From: Arthrobacter sp. MYb214
GTDB taxonomy: Bacteria > Actinomycetota > Actinomycetes > Actinomycetales > Micrococcaceae
Reading direction: 5' to 3'
Length of the DNA: 64,000 nt
NCBI RefSeq assembly: GCF_002979865.1
Contig: NZ_PCPZ01000007.1
Location: 62,001-126,000, forward strand
Part shown: piece by piece, positions 43,385-52,483 of the stretch
Position numbering within the stretch: position 1 is the stretch's first letter
How the letters are laid out: every line of letters starts with the position of its first letter
Program-made: the position numbers and the translations under genes
Notes under the pieces: generated by a model
The model's input: the letters and a program-made list of their open reading frames with translations, nothing else
Database searches by the model: none
What the model was told of the DNA's origin: nothing

Positions 43385-43603
43385 GCTTTGCAATTCTAGT
43401 GATTCAGGATTCTTGGCATCCGGGTATCTCGTAAGCGCGATACAAAGCGAAATTTCCCCGGCTATTGCTCTAAGTGGAGCTTTGGTTCCCTCTCGGCAAT
43501 GCCGGTTAGGCTTTCGCCGAATCATTAGCGCGGACAATCAGCTGCCGCGCGATGTCTTTAGGCTTTTCGCCTAGTGTCCAAATGAAACATCGGAAACGCC
43601 TGT

Positions 43604-44086
43604 TTATTCTTCATTCGTGGCATAAACAGTGACCCAGACTCCCACCGGCTCTTTGAATTCGAGCTGTACCTCATTGGTGTTGATTTGATGTGCCGGGGTA
43701 GAAAGGCTCGTATATATTTCTGAATTCGAATCGCAACCACTCGCACCGGTTTTCGATCCACCTAGCAGGATAATCTCCCAAGGGGACGTTGCATCACATG
43801 AAATTATGAAGCCAACTGAATCAAATCCTCCGGGAAGATCCCCGAGGCGCAGAGTGGTCGAGCCCACGGAATGAGTTTCATTGAGAATCTGGAAGGAGTC
43901 TTCGCTCTGGGCGAGGAATTCGGCATGCTTCTTTAGGGGATCTGGCGATTCCGAGGTGCTGGCCGACGTATCTGACGAAGGAATCTCTCCAAGCGCTGTC
44001 TCAGGGGAAGTCGAAGGGCTGCATGAAGACAGTGCCAAAGCAATCACAGAAGCAAGTGAAATGATTCCAAAGAGGCGTTTCGTCAT
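43604..44086 (-). CDS. Hypothetical lipoprotein
   Basis: 160 residues, with a signal peptide ending in ALSSC (lipobox, Cys about 22). A Ser/Thr-rich linker (about 23-50) is followed by a beta-rich domain with a Cys pair (ISCDATS ... GASGC). No family recognised. A strong leaderless-type promoter precedes it. Base composition is lower in GC than in the flanking housekeeping genes. Confidence 0.65.
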   Translation of the reverse strand: MTKRLFGIISLASVIALALSSCSPSTSPETALGEIPSSDTSASTSESPDPLKKHAEFLAQSEDSFQILNETHSVGSTTLRLGDLPGGFDSVGFIISCDATSPWEIILLGGSKTGASGCDSNSEIYTSLSTPAHQINTNEVQLEFKEPVGVWVTVYATNEE

Positions 44087-44092
44087 TTGTCA

Positions 44093-44120
44093 AGATTATC
44101 TTTTAGCGGGATAAAATCAA
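44093..44120 (-). promoter_or_regulatory. Leaderless-type promoter of the minus-strand lipoprotein gene
   Basis: -35 TTGATT (44120-44115), 16-nt spacer, -10 TAATCT (44098-44093), then 6 nt to the ATG at 44086, so transcription should begin at or next to the start codon. Confidence 0.6.
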
Positions 44121-44362
44121 GAGTTCATGAGAGTACTTCGATTTCCCGCGTTTTCGCTCGGGTAGTTTGCCGAGGAACTCTTGAATGGCAGCGATGCGAA
44201 TTCAGTGTCGAGTGGATGGAGTATCGCTCTTTCCATCAAGCGGTGGGCAGTTAGCGGCCGCGGGCAATTTGATGCGGGTATCGCCATCTCGGATTGGTGA
44301 CGAGCCCGGTCCATGCCGGCAGTAGTTCCCGAATAGGCCGGTCGGGTCGACTCCGAGATCCC

Positions 44363-45199
44363 CTATGTGCAGTTCTGGATTTGAAGCAAGGTCGCCGAGC
44401 GGTCCCAGAGTTGCTTCGCTAGTACCTCATCATGGATCAGCGGGTTGACCTTCGATGCGATCTTTCCCGACTCGTAGTAGGCGCCCGGTTCGAATTGCAC
44501 GCCAGGCTTCGCCTCCGCAAGCCAGACGAGCTGGTCGGCACCCTTGGTCGAGTCGACCGTGAAGAAGCGCCTAAGCGGACCGTGGTAAAGGAACTTCAAT
44601 AACCCCTTGGAGTCCGAGGCGAAACTGGTGCCAACGATTCCGGGGTGGAACGCCACGGCGTTAATCCCGGAACCGCCAAAGCGCCGCTGTAATTCCGAGG
44701 TGAACAGAATGTTCGCCAACTTTGCATTGCCGTAGGCGGCCCTCGGTGAGTAGCTGTTTTCGCCCTGTAGGTCCGCAATGTCGAACTTGGCCATGAGACG
44801 CGCAGCCATGCTGGCGGTCTGAATGACCGTGGCACCCGAATCGATTAGTCGTTGCAACAACAGATTCGTGAGTAGGAAGGGCGCTAGATGATTGACTTGG
44901 AAAGTCTTTTCGAATCCATCCACGGTCAGTTCGCGCTCTGCCTTGATCCCGCCGGCATTATTAGCCAGCACATCAATTCGGGGATACTTCTGGAGCAACT
45001 GCGTGGCCAGGCCGCGTACCTGTGCGAGCTGGCTGAAGTCTGCCACGAAATAGCTGGCGCCTAGCTCATGGGCGATGGCCTGGGTTTTGGTTTGCGAACG
45101 ACCGACAACGACAATCTGGTGCCTCTGTCGTGAAAGTTCTCGGGCCGATGCGGCCCCGATCCCGTCGCTGGCTCCGGTAATGAGAATGGTTTTTTTCAT
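44363..45199 (-). CDS. Short-chain dehydrogenase/reductase
   Basis: 278 residues, AAGGG before the ATG. Classical SDR motifs: TGASDGIG (NADPH-type Gly-rich loop), NNAG, an SMAARL stretch carrying the catalytic Ser and Y-x3-K as YGNAK. It resembles the retinol-dehydrogenase/WWOX-like branch. Substrate unknown. Followed downstream by about 275 nt without a gene. Confidence 0.88.
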   Translation of the reverse strand: MKKTILITGASDGIGAASARELSRQRHQIVVVGRSQTKTQAIAHELGASYFVADFSQLAQVRGLATQLLQKYPRIDVLANNAGGIKAERELTVDGFEKTFQVNHLAPFLLTNLLLQRLIDSGATVIQTASMAARLMAKFDIADLQGENSYSPRAAYGNAKLANILFTSELQRRFGGSGINAVAFHPGIVGTSFASDSKGLLKFLYHGPLRRFFTVDSTKGADQLVWLAEAKPGVQFEPGAYYESGKIASKVNPLIHDEVLAKQLWDRSATLLQIQNCT

Positions 45200-45340
45200 G
45201 GTGCCCTTAAGCGCTTGTTGGTTTATCCGAGTTTAGGGCCTAGCCGAAGCTAAAGGTTGTGGCGACGGGGAAGCTGCCAGAAAATGCTGGCAGGAGAAGA
45301 TTCGTGGCCTCGCGCGAGCTGCGGCGTGAGAAGAAGAGCG

Positions 45341-45374
45341 AAAAAAATAGCAGGCCCTGGTAACCAGGACCTGC
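45341..45374 (-). terminator. Terminator of tRNA-Arg
   Basis: 11-bp stem GCAGGTCCTGG / CCAGGGCCTGC (one G-T), TTA loop, followed on the minus strand by TATTTTTTT. Nine nt after the tRNA. Confidence 0.9.
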
Positions 45375-45382
45375 AATTTAGG

Positions 45383-45458
45383 TGGTGCCCCTGAAAGGAA
45401 TCGAACCTTCGGCCTTCTGCTCCGGAGGCAGACGCTCTATCCACTGAGCTACAGAGGC
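45383..45458 (-). tRNA. tRNA-Arg (anticodon CCG)
   Basis: 76 nt including an encoded CCA. Acceptor GCCTCTG pairs with CAGGGGC, D-arm AGCTCAGTGGATAGAGC, anticodon stem CTGC/GCAG with loop CTCCGGA (anticodon CCG, reads CGG), T-arm GGTTCGATTCC. It lies head-to-head with argS, whose product charges it. Confidence 0.97.
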
Positions 45459-45612
45459 GTGTTGCTGGGCAACAGGAAAAATACTATCAGGTCGTCACTT
45501 GATCTGCGCAATTCCAGCACCCTGGCACCCATGTGTTGCAAAAGTCACCGGGTTGGGCCAGTCTCACAGGCGATGCAAGTCATGAATGCTGAAGAAGCAC
45601 GGCAATTGCCGG

Positions 45613-45618
45613 TATTCT
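45613..45618 (+). promoter_or_regulatory. Candidate -10 box of argS, leaderless
   Basis: TATTCT followed by 6 nt and the GTG start. There is no ribosome site, so translation of a leaderless mRNA is likely. No good -35 match. Confidence 0.4.
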
Positions 45619-45624
45619 TGAACG

Positions 45625-47268
45625 GTGACTCCTGAAGAACTCTCCGCAGCAATATCCGCATGCCTCACCGAAGCCGTAGCCGCCGGCGAAATCTCCGTCG
45701 AGGTGCCAGAGACCGTACGCGTGGACCGCCCGAAAAGCCGTGAACACGGCGACTGGGCAACCAACATCGCGCTGCAGCTGGGCAAGAAGGCCGGCATGGC
45801 CCCGCGCGACTTCGCCCAGATCCTGGCCACCCGACTTGCTTCGGTCCCAGGAGTCGGCGCCGTGGACATCGCAGGTCCCGGCTTCCTGAACATCACCCTC
45901 GAAGCCGGCGCTGCCGGCGAGCTGGCCCGCACCATCGTCGAGGCGGGTTCCGCCTACGGCAGCAACGAGGCCCTGGCCGGCCACGTGGTCAACATGGAAT
46001 TCGTTTCCGCGAACCCCACCGGCCCGCTGCACATCGGCCACACCCGCTGGGCCGCGCTGGGAGATGCCATCTCCCGTGTGCTGCGCGCTTCGGGCGCTTC
46101 GGTGACCAGCGAGTACTACATCAACGATGCCGGCAACCAGATGAACGTCTTCGCCCGTTCGGTGTACAACCGCATCCACGGCCTGCCAGTGCCAGAGGGC
46201 GGCTACCCGGGCGAATACATCAAGGAACTGGGCGACGCCGTCCTGGCCGAAGCCCCGCAGCTGCGCGAGCTGGACGAAGCAGAAGCCATTCCTGCCCTGC
46301 GCGACGCCGCCTACAAGGCGCAGCTCGAAGACATCAAGTCCACCCTGGCCGACTTCGGCGTCAGCTTCGACGTGTTCTTCTCCGAAACCACCTTGCATGA
46401 AGGCGGCGCGGTGGCTGACGCCGTGGCACGCCTGCGCGAACAGGGCCACATCTTCGATCTGGAGGGTGCGGTTTGGCTGCGCACCACCGACTTCGGCGAT
46501 GACAAGGACCGCGTGCTGATCCGCGCCAACGGCGAGCCGACCTACTTCGCCGCCGATGCCGCCTACTACCTGTCCAAGAAGGACCGCGGCTTCGAAGAGA
46601 AGATCTACCTGCTGGGCGCCGACCACCACGGCTACGTCAACCGCCTGAAGGCGATCGCCGCCTGCGCGGGAGATGACAAGGACAAGAACATCGAGGTGCT
46701 GATCGGCCAGCTGATCTCCGTCAACGGAGCCAAGCTGTCCAAGCGCGCGGGCAACATCATCGAGCTGCGCGATTTGATCAACTGGATCGGCGCCGACGCG
46801 CTGCGCTACTCGCTGGCCCGTTTCCCGGCTGATTCGCCGATCGCGCTGGATCCAGAGCAGCTGAAGAAGAACACCAATGACAACCCGGTGTTCTACGTCC
46901 AGTACGCCCATGCCCGTTCGTGCGCCGCGGCCCGCAATGCCGCCGCCAAGGGCGTGACCCGTGACGGCTTCGATGCCGCGCTGCTGACCGACCCGACCGA
47001 AAACGAGCTGCTGGCCGTGCTCGGCCAGTTCCCGTCGGTGGTTGCCGGTGCCGCGGAATTCCGCGAACCGCACCGCATTGCCCGTTACCTGGAGCAGGTC
47101 GCTGGCGCCTACCACTCGTGGTACGCCGCAACCCGCATCACCCCGGTGGGCGAAGGCGAAGCGGTCGCGCCGGTGCACGGCACCCGGCTGTGGCTGAACG
47201 ACGCCGCCACCACCGTTTTGGCAAATGGATTGGAACTGCTGGGCGTTTCCGCCCCAGAGAGGATGTAA
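45625..47268 (+). CDS. argS: Arginyl-tRNA synthetase
   Basis: 547 residues, GTG start. An N-terminal Add-1 domain precedes a class I catalytic core with ANPTGPLHIGH (HIGH) at about 130. The KMSKS-like loop reads GAKLSKRAGN near residue 370, and a helical anticodon-binding domain closes the protein. Six nt separate its stop from lysA; argS-lysA is a conserved pair in corynebacteria and relatives. Confidence 0.97.
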   Translation: MTPEELSAAISACLTEAVAAGEISVEVPETVRVDRPKSREHGDWATNIALQLGKKAGMAPRDFAQILATRLASVPGVGAVDIAGPGFLNITLEAGAAGELARTIVEAGSAYGSNEALAGHVVNMEFVSANPTGPLHIGHTRWAALGDAISRVLRASGASVTSEYYINDAGNQMNVFARSVYNRIHGLPVPEGGYPGEYIKELGDAVLAEAPQLRELDEAEAIPALRDAAYKAQLEDIKSTLADFGVSFDVFFSETTLHEGGAVADAVARLREQGHIFDLEGAVWLRTTDFGDDKDRVLIRANGEPTYFAADAAYYLSKKDRGFEEKIYLLGADHHGYVNRLKAIAACAGDDKDKNIEVLIGQLISVNGAKLSKRAGNIIELRDLINWIGADALRYSLARFPADSPIALDPEQLKKNTNDNPVFYVQYAHARSCAAARNAAAKGVTRDGFDAALLTDPTENELLAVLGQFPSVVAGAAEFREPHRIARYLEQVAGAYHSWYAATRITPVGEGEAVAPVHGTRLWLNDAATTVLANGLELLGVSAPERM

Positions 47269-47274
47269 GACCTT

Positions 47275-48696
47275 ATGGCCGTATCGCCGCTAGCCCCGCA
47301 ATGGCTGCAATTCCCGGAAAACATCAACGCACTTCGACAGATCGAGTGGGCTTCGGGGGTTTCCCGCGAGGCTGGCGGCGAACTGTCCATCCAGGGCCTT
47401 CCCGTCTCCCAGCTGGCCGCCGAGTTCGGCACCCCGCTGTTCGTGCTCGACGAGAACGACTTCCGCGCCCGCGCCCGGGGTTTCAAGACCGCCTTCGACG
47501 ACGCGTTCAGGCAGCTGTGCGGGGGAGTCGACGTCTACTACGCCGGCAAGGCGTTCTTGTGCACCGAGGTGGCCCGCTGGGTGACCGACGAGGGCCTGCG
47601 CCTGGATACCTGCTCCGGGGGCGAACTGGCCGTGGCCAACGCCGCCAAGGTGCCCGCTGCCAACCTCTCGCTGCACGGGAACAACAAGTCGGCTGCTGAG
47701 ATCACCCGCGCCATCGAAATGGGCGTCGGGCGCCTGGTCATCGACTCGCTGGACGAGCTGGACCGGGTGATTTCGATCGCCGACGCCATGGGCCAGAGCG
47801 CGCAGGTCATGCTGCGCATTACCCCCGGCGTGCACGCCTCCACCCATGAGGCCATTGCCACCGCGCACGAGGACCAGAAGTTCGGGCTGTCCATCCTGGA
47901 CGATGCCTCCGGCACTTCTCCTGCGCTGCGTGCGGTCGCCCAGGCGATCGAGGCGCAGAACATCAACCTGCTGGGCCTGCACGCCCACATCGGTTCGCAG
48001 ATCTTCGAGGCCGAAGGCTTCGCAATGGTCGCCCGCACCATGCTCGGCCTGCTGGCCAAGATCCGCTCGATCCATGGTGTTTCCCTGCCCGAGCTGGATC
48101 TGGGCGGCGGCTACGGCATTGCCTACACCTCCGAGGACCACCCCTCCACCCCGGCCAAGCTGGCCGGCCAGATGGCCGAAGTGGTCTCGGCGACCTGCGC
48201 CGAACTCGAGCTGGAATGCCCGCGCATTTCCATCGAGCCGGGCCGCGCCATCGCCGGCCCGAGCACCTTCACCCTCTACGAGGCCGGCGTGCGCAAGGAC
48301 GTCCAGGTGGAAGACGGCTCAGGGGCGCTGCACCCGCGCCGCTACCTTTCGGTGGACGGCGGGATGAGCGACAACCCGCGCCCGGTGCTCTACGACGCGC
48401 AATATACCGCCGTGCTGGCTAGCCGTATGACGCAAAACGACGCAATTATTTCTCGTGTAGTTGGGAAACATTGCGAGTCAGGTGACATAGTCGTGAAGGA
48501 CGTTTACCTGCCCGATGACGTGGCGGCCGGCGATTTGATCGCCGTTCCGGCCACCGGCGCCTACTGCTGGGCGCTGTCGAGCAACTACAACTACCTCACC
48601 CGCCCCGCGGTGGTAGCGGTACGCGATGGCCAAGCCCGTCTGATCGTGCGCAGGGAAACGGAAACAGACTTGTTGGCCCGTGACATGGGAGTTTAA
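47275..48696 (+). CDS. lysA: Diaminopimelate decarboxylase
   Basis: Last step of lysine biosynthesis, converting meso-DAP to lysine. 473 residues, fold III PLP enzyme: the Lys of the PLP Schiff base is K92 in VYYAGKAF, the phosphate-binding GGGYGIAY and EPGRAIAG follow, and a CESGD near 400 contributes the Cys of the second subunit. The C-terminal beta domain is complete. It is followed directly by hom. Confidence 0.97.
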   Translation: MAVSPLAPQWLQFPENINALRQIEWASGVSREAGGELSIQGLPVSQLAAEFGTPLFVLDENDFRARARGFKTAFDDAFRQLCGGVDVYYAGKAFLCTEVARWVTDEGLRLDTCSGGELAVANAAKVPAANLSLHGNNKSAAEITRAIEMGVGRLVIDSLDELDRVISIADAMGQSAQVMLRITPGVHASTHEAIATAHEDQKFGLSILDDASGTSPALRAVAQAIEAQNINLLGLHAHIGSQIFEAEGFAMVARTMLGLLAKIRSIHGVSLPELDLGGGYGIAYTSEDHPSTPAKLAGQMAEVVSATCAELELECPRISIEPGRAIAGPSTFTLYEAGVRKDVQVEDGSGALHPRRYLSVDGGMSDNPRPVLYDAQYTAVLASRMTQNDAIISRVVGKHCESGDIVVKDVYLPDDVAAGDLIAVPATGAYCWALSSNYNYLTRPAVVAVRDGQARLIVRRETETDLLARDMGV

Positions 48697-49983
48697 TTGA
48701 GCGGCGAAAAGAACCTGAAGGTAGCCCTGCTGGGTTGCGGCACGGTCGGAGCCCAGGTGGCCCGGATCCTGCTGGAAGATGCAAACGAACTGGCGGCCCG
48801 CTCGGGCGCCGGCCTGCAGCTGATCGGCATTGCCGTGCGCAACCCGGATGCCAAGCGCGATGCAGTGCTGCCCCAGGAGCTTTTCACCACCGACGCCCAC
48901 GGGCTGATCGCCCAGGCCGATGTGGTCATCGAACTGCTCGGCGGCATGGAGCCGGCCGGCGAATACATCGCCGCCGCCCTTGCCAAGGGTGCCAGCGTCA
49001 TCACCGGCAACAAGGCGCTGATTGCGCTCAAGGGCGCCGAACTGAACGCGATCGCTGCCGGCAACGGCGCCCAGCTGCGCTACGAGGCCGCGGTGGCCGG
49101 GGCCATCCCGATCCTGCGCCCGATTGCGGACTCGCTGGCCGGGGACCACATCACCAAGGTGATGGGCATCGTCAACGGCACCACCAACTTCATCCTCGAC
49201 GCCATGGACACCACCGGTGCCGCGTTCGACGACGTGCTGGCCGAAGCCCAGGCGCTGGGCTATGCGGAAGCCGATCCAACCGCCGACGTGGGCGGGCACG
49301 ATGCCGCCGCGAAGGCCGCGATCCTGGCTTCGCTGGCCTTCCACACCACCGTGTCCTCGGACCAGGTCTGGACCCAGGGCATCACCGAAGTCAGCGCCGC
49401 CGATGTCGCGGCCGCGGCCGCCGCCGGCTACGTGATCAAGCTGCTGGCCATCGCCGAGCAGGCCGAAGCCGGGATTTCGGTGCGCGTCTACCCGGCCCTG
49501 GTGCGCCGCAGCCACCCGCTGGCTACCGTGCATGGCGCGTTCAACGCCGTGTTCGTCGAAGCGCAGAACGCCGGCGACCTGATGTTCTACGGGGCTGGAG
49601 CCGGTGGCAACCCGACCGCGTCGGCGGTCATGGGCGACGTCGTTGCCGTGGCCCGCCAGATCGCTGCCGGAGCCCCGCTGCCCAACGGCTCGGTTAACCA
49701 GGCGCCACGGATGCTGGACTTCGAGGCCATCGACACCCGCTACTGGATTGGCCTGTCGGTCAAGGACCAGTCCGGCGTGCTGGCCGCCATCGCCACCGTC
49801 TTCGGCGAGCACGGGGTCTCCATCGAGTCGATGAGCCAGCAGGTGGACGCCGAAGCGGGCGCGCAGCTGCGCATCCTGACCCACCAGGGCACCGAAGCGG
49901 CCCTGGCCAGCACCGTCGAGGCGCTGACCGCGCTGGACGCGGTGCACTCTGTTCTATCCGTTATGCGAGTTGAAGGAAACTAA
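48697..49983 (+). CDS. hom: Homoserine dehydrogenase
   Basis: 428 residues, TTG start directly after the lysA stop (GGGAG upstream). An N-terminal Rossmann fold ([10 protein letters not shown]), a catalytic domain ([28 protein letters not shown]) and a C-terminal ACT domain (about 350-425) that in corynebacteria mediates threonine feedback inhibition. It supplies homoserine for threonine and methionine. Confidence 0.96.
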   Translation: MSGEKNLKVALLGCGTVGAQVARILLEDANELAARSGAGLQLIGIAVRNPDAKRDAVLPQELFTTDAHGLIAQADVVIELLGGMEPAGEYIAAALAKGASVITGNKALIALKGAELNAIAAGNGAQLRYEAAVAGAIPILRPIADSLAGDHITKVMGIVNGTTNFILDAMDTTGAAFDDVLAEAQALGYAEADPTADVGGHDAAAKAAILASLAFHTTVSSDQVWTQGITEVSAADVAAAAAAGYVIKLLAIAEQAEAGISVRVYPALVRRSHPLATVHGAFNAVFVEAQNAGDLMFYGAGAGGNPTASAVMGDVVAVARQIAAGAPLPNGSVNQAPRMLDFEAIDTRYWIGLSVKDQSGVLAAIATVFGEHGVSIESMSQQVDAEAGAQLRILTHQGTEAALASTVEALTALDAVHSVLSVMRVEGN

Positions 49984-49984
49984 C

Positions 49985-51085
49985 GTGGCTCACCAGTGGC
50001 GCGGAGTGATCCGCGAATATGCCGATCGCCTGCCAGTAGACGAAAACACCAAGGTCATCACCCTGGGCGAGGGCGGCACCCCGCTGGTCTACGCCCCGGC
50101 GCTGTCGGCGCAGACCGGCAACGAGGTGTACCTGAAGGTCGAGGGCATGAACCCGACCGGTTCCTTCAAGGACCGCGGCATGACCATGGCGATGACCGCC
50201 GCGGTGGCTGCCGGCGCCAAGGCCGTGGTGTGCGCCTCCACCGGCAACACCTCCGCTTCGGCCGCCGCCTACGCTACCCAGGCAGGGCTGAAGTGCGCGG
50301 TGCTGGTGCCCGATGGCAAGATCTCCATGGGCAAGATGTCCCAGGCGATCGCCCACGGTGCGGACATCATCCAGATCGACGGCAACTTCGATAACTGCCT
50401 GGAAGTGGCGCGCAAGCTCAGCGAGAACTACCCGGTGTTCCTGGTGAATTCGGTGAACCCGGCCCGCATCCAGGGCCAGAAGACCGGCGCCTTCGAGGTC
50501 GTCGACTTCCTGGGCGACGCCCCGGATTACCACCTGCTGCCGGTAGGCAACGCGGGGAACATCACCGCGTACTGGAAGGGCTACAAGGAGTATTCCTCCA
50601 AGTGGACCAACGAAGCCGGCAAGGAACTGCAGCCGGTGTCCACCAAGAACCCGGTCATGTGGGGCTTCCAGGCCGCCGGGGCCGCCCCGATCGTGGCCGG
50701 CCACCCGATCACCGAACCGGATACCATCGCCACCGCCATCCGCATCGGCAATCCGGCATCCTGGGAACAGGCCGAAGCCGCCCGCGACGAGTCCGGCGGG
50801 CAGATCGACTCGGTCACCGACGAGCAGATCCTCGAAGCCCATCGCTGGCTTTCAAGCCGCGAAGGCGTCTTCGTGGAGCCAGCTTCGGCAGCCGGCGTGG
50901 CCGGCCTGCTCAAGCACCACGCCGCCGGCACTGCGCCGACCGGCAAGAAGATCGTGATCACCGTGACCGGCCACGGCCTGAAGGACCCGGACTGGGCCCT
51001 GAAGCAGGCCGACGGCTCGGAAGTTGCGCCGAAGAAGGTGGCCTTCGACGTGGTCGAGGTCGCCGGCGCGCTGGGCCTGGCCTAG
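49985..51085 (+). CDS. thrC: Threonine synthase
   Basis: 366 residues, GTG start with AAGGAA 7 nt upstream; it begins 1 nt after hom. PLP Lys is K62 in GSFKDRGM and a phosphate-binding Gly-rich loop (VGNAGN) follows. It converts O-phosphohomoserine to threonine. A long hairpin separates it from thrB. Confidence 0.96.
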   Translation: MAHQWRGVIREYADRLPVDENTKVITLGEGGTPLVYAPALSAQTGNEVYLKVEGMNPTGSFKDRGMTMAMTAAVAAGAKAVVCASTGNTSASAAAYATQAGLKCAVLVPDGKISMGKMSQAIAHGADIIQIDGNFDNCLEVARKLSENYPVFLVNSVNPARIQGQKTGAFEVVDFLGDAPDYHLLPVGNAGNITAYWKGYKEYSSKWTNEAGKELQPVSTKNPVMWGFQAAGAAPIVAGHPITEPDTIATAIRIGNPASWEQAEAARDESGGQIDSVTDEQILEAHRWLSSREGVFVEPASAAGVAGLLKHHAAGTAPTGKKIVITVTGHGLKDPDWALKQADGSEVAPKKVAFDVVEVAGALGLA

Positions 51086-51117
51086 CAGCTTTTCGCCGGC
51101 CAGCCGCCGGCAGCACG

Positions 51118-51174
51118 ACGGCCCGCCGCGTCATTGGCTCTCCCGGACCGGGGGAGCCAATCGCGGCGGGCCGT
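51118..51174 (+). other. Long GC-rich stem-loop between thrC and thrB
   Basis: Arms of about 25 bp (a 13-bp and a 12-bp segment with one mismatch and a 2-nt bulge) enclose a 5-nt loop. No U-run follows, so it looks like a processing or partial-termination site rather than a full stop. Confidence 0.8.
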
Positions 51175-51215
51175 TGCGCACCTGATACCTATCGCACCGA
51201 ATTCTTGAAGGAACC

Positions 51216-52148
51216 ATGACGCAGCAGATCGCCCTGGGCCAGAAGTTGATCGTTTCTCCGCCGGCCACCTCAGCCAACCTCGGTCCTGGCTTCGATTCGC
51301 TGGGCCTGGCCCTGGAATACCGCGACCGCCTCGAAGTGCGCACCGCGCAGTCCAGCAGCGTCGAGATTTTCGGCGATGGGGCGCAGGAGTTGCCACGCGA
51401 TGAGTCGCATCTGATCATCAAGGAAATGCACCGTTACTGGAAAGACGCCGGTTTTGAACCGGTAGGCGTCCAGCTGGTCGCGCATAACAACATCCCGCAC
51501 GCGCGCGGCATGGGATCCTCGGCCGCGGCGATCGTCGCGGCCTACGCCGCCGCCGATGCGCTGCTTCCGGCCCCAGCCCGTGGCGGGACCGAGCGGATCT
51601 TCCAGGCGGCTGCAGCGTGGGAAGGGCACCCGGACAATGTGGCTCCGGCGGTCTTTGGCGGACTAAGCATCTCTGCCACCGATGCCGCCGGCAGCTTCAG
51701 CTCGGTGCAGGTGCCCCTGCACCCGGACCTGCGCGCAGTGCTGGCGATCCCGTCCAATGGCTTGTCCACCGAGGTCGCGCGCGGCGCGCTGCCTGCACAG
51801 GTCGACCACGCGGTAGCCGCGGCGAACAGCGCGAGCGCCGCGCTGCTGATCCATGCGCTGAGCAACGATCCGCGCCAGCTGCTGGGCGGCACCAAGGACT
51901 ACCTGCACCAGGACTATCGCGCCGCGGCCATGCCCGAAAGCGCGGCGCTGATTGCCAAGCTGCGCGGTGCAGGACTGGCCGCAGTGGTGTCCGGCGCCGG
52001 ACCGACCGTGTTGACCCTGGTGGCCAGCGATGAACAGGTCGCTGCCGTGCAAGCGGCCATCGATGAATTCTCTGCAGGATCTCCAGTGTCTTGGCGTGCT
52101 GAAGTTCCCAAGCTGGCTGCCAACGGTGTTACAGTAGAAGTGCTGTAA
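51216..52148 (+). CDS. thrB: Homoserine kinase
   Basis: 310 residues, GHMP kinase family. Motifs: SANLGPGFDSLGLAL at the N terminus, the ATP-binding ARGMGSSAAAIVA and a C-terminal SGAGPTVLTL loop. It phosphorylates homoserine for ThrC. A GAAGGAACC site precedes the ATG. It ends the lysA-hom-thrC-thrB series. Confidence 0.96.
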   Translation: MTQQIALGQKLIVSPPATSANLGPGFDSLGLALEYRDRLEVRTAQSSSVEIFGDGAQELPRDESHLIIKEMHRYWKDAGFEPVGVQLVAHNNIPHARGMGSSAAAIVAAYAAADALLPAPARGGTERIFQAAAAWEGHPDNVAPAVFGGLSISATDAAGSFSSVQVPLHPDLRAVLAIPSNGLSTEVARGALPAQVDHAVAAANSASAALLIHALSNDPRQLLGGTKDYLHQDYRAAAMPESAALIAKLRGAGLAAVVSGAGPTVLTLVASDEQVAAVQAAIDEFSAGSPVSWRAEVPKLAANGVTVEVL

Positions 52149-52483
52149 CACCATGGCAGGCCGGATAGCTGGGCAGTAGCCCGGTCCGAATCCTTTGTGG
52201 CCAGTGTTGATGCGGATAAATTCGGTTCTCGAACCCCATTTCATCCGTCCAGCCGTCCCGGATCTTCCTGCAGTTCGCAGCAACTTTGATATCCCGCATT
52301 CAGGTACGTCTTCGTGCCTAGGAGATGTCAGTCTCTCTAATCCACTGCAGTTTTGCCCCGAATTCTGGGCCATCTTGCGGGGAGAAAGTGAAGTAGCCAC
52401 GAAATCTTCGGCTGCTGAACATCATTTACGGCATAGTGGGCCTGCCTTGAAGCGGCCCATCCTACGAGTCAGAAGGAACTTTC
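52149..52483. other. rho leader and promoter region
   Basis: 335 bp without a gene; it holds the rho promoter candidate at 52195-52222 and a leader of about 255 nt, long enough for Rho-dependent autoregulation as in other bacteria. No defined RNA structure was recognised. Confidence 0.5.
52195..52222 (+). promoter_or_regulatory. Candidate rho promoter
   Basis: -35 TTGTGG (52195-52200), 16-nt spacer, -10 TAAATT (52217-52222). Confidence 0.4.

Noticed and set aside
44121-44362. Open minus-strand frame after the SDR gene (about 54 codons)
   Set aside because: No start codon with a ribosome site and no recognised family; possibly degraded sequence.
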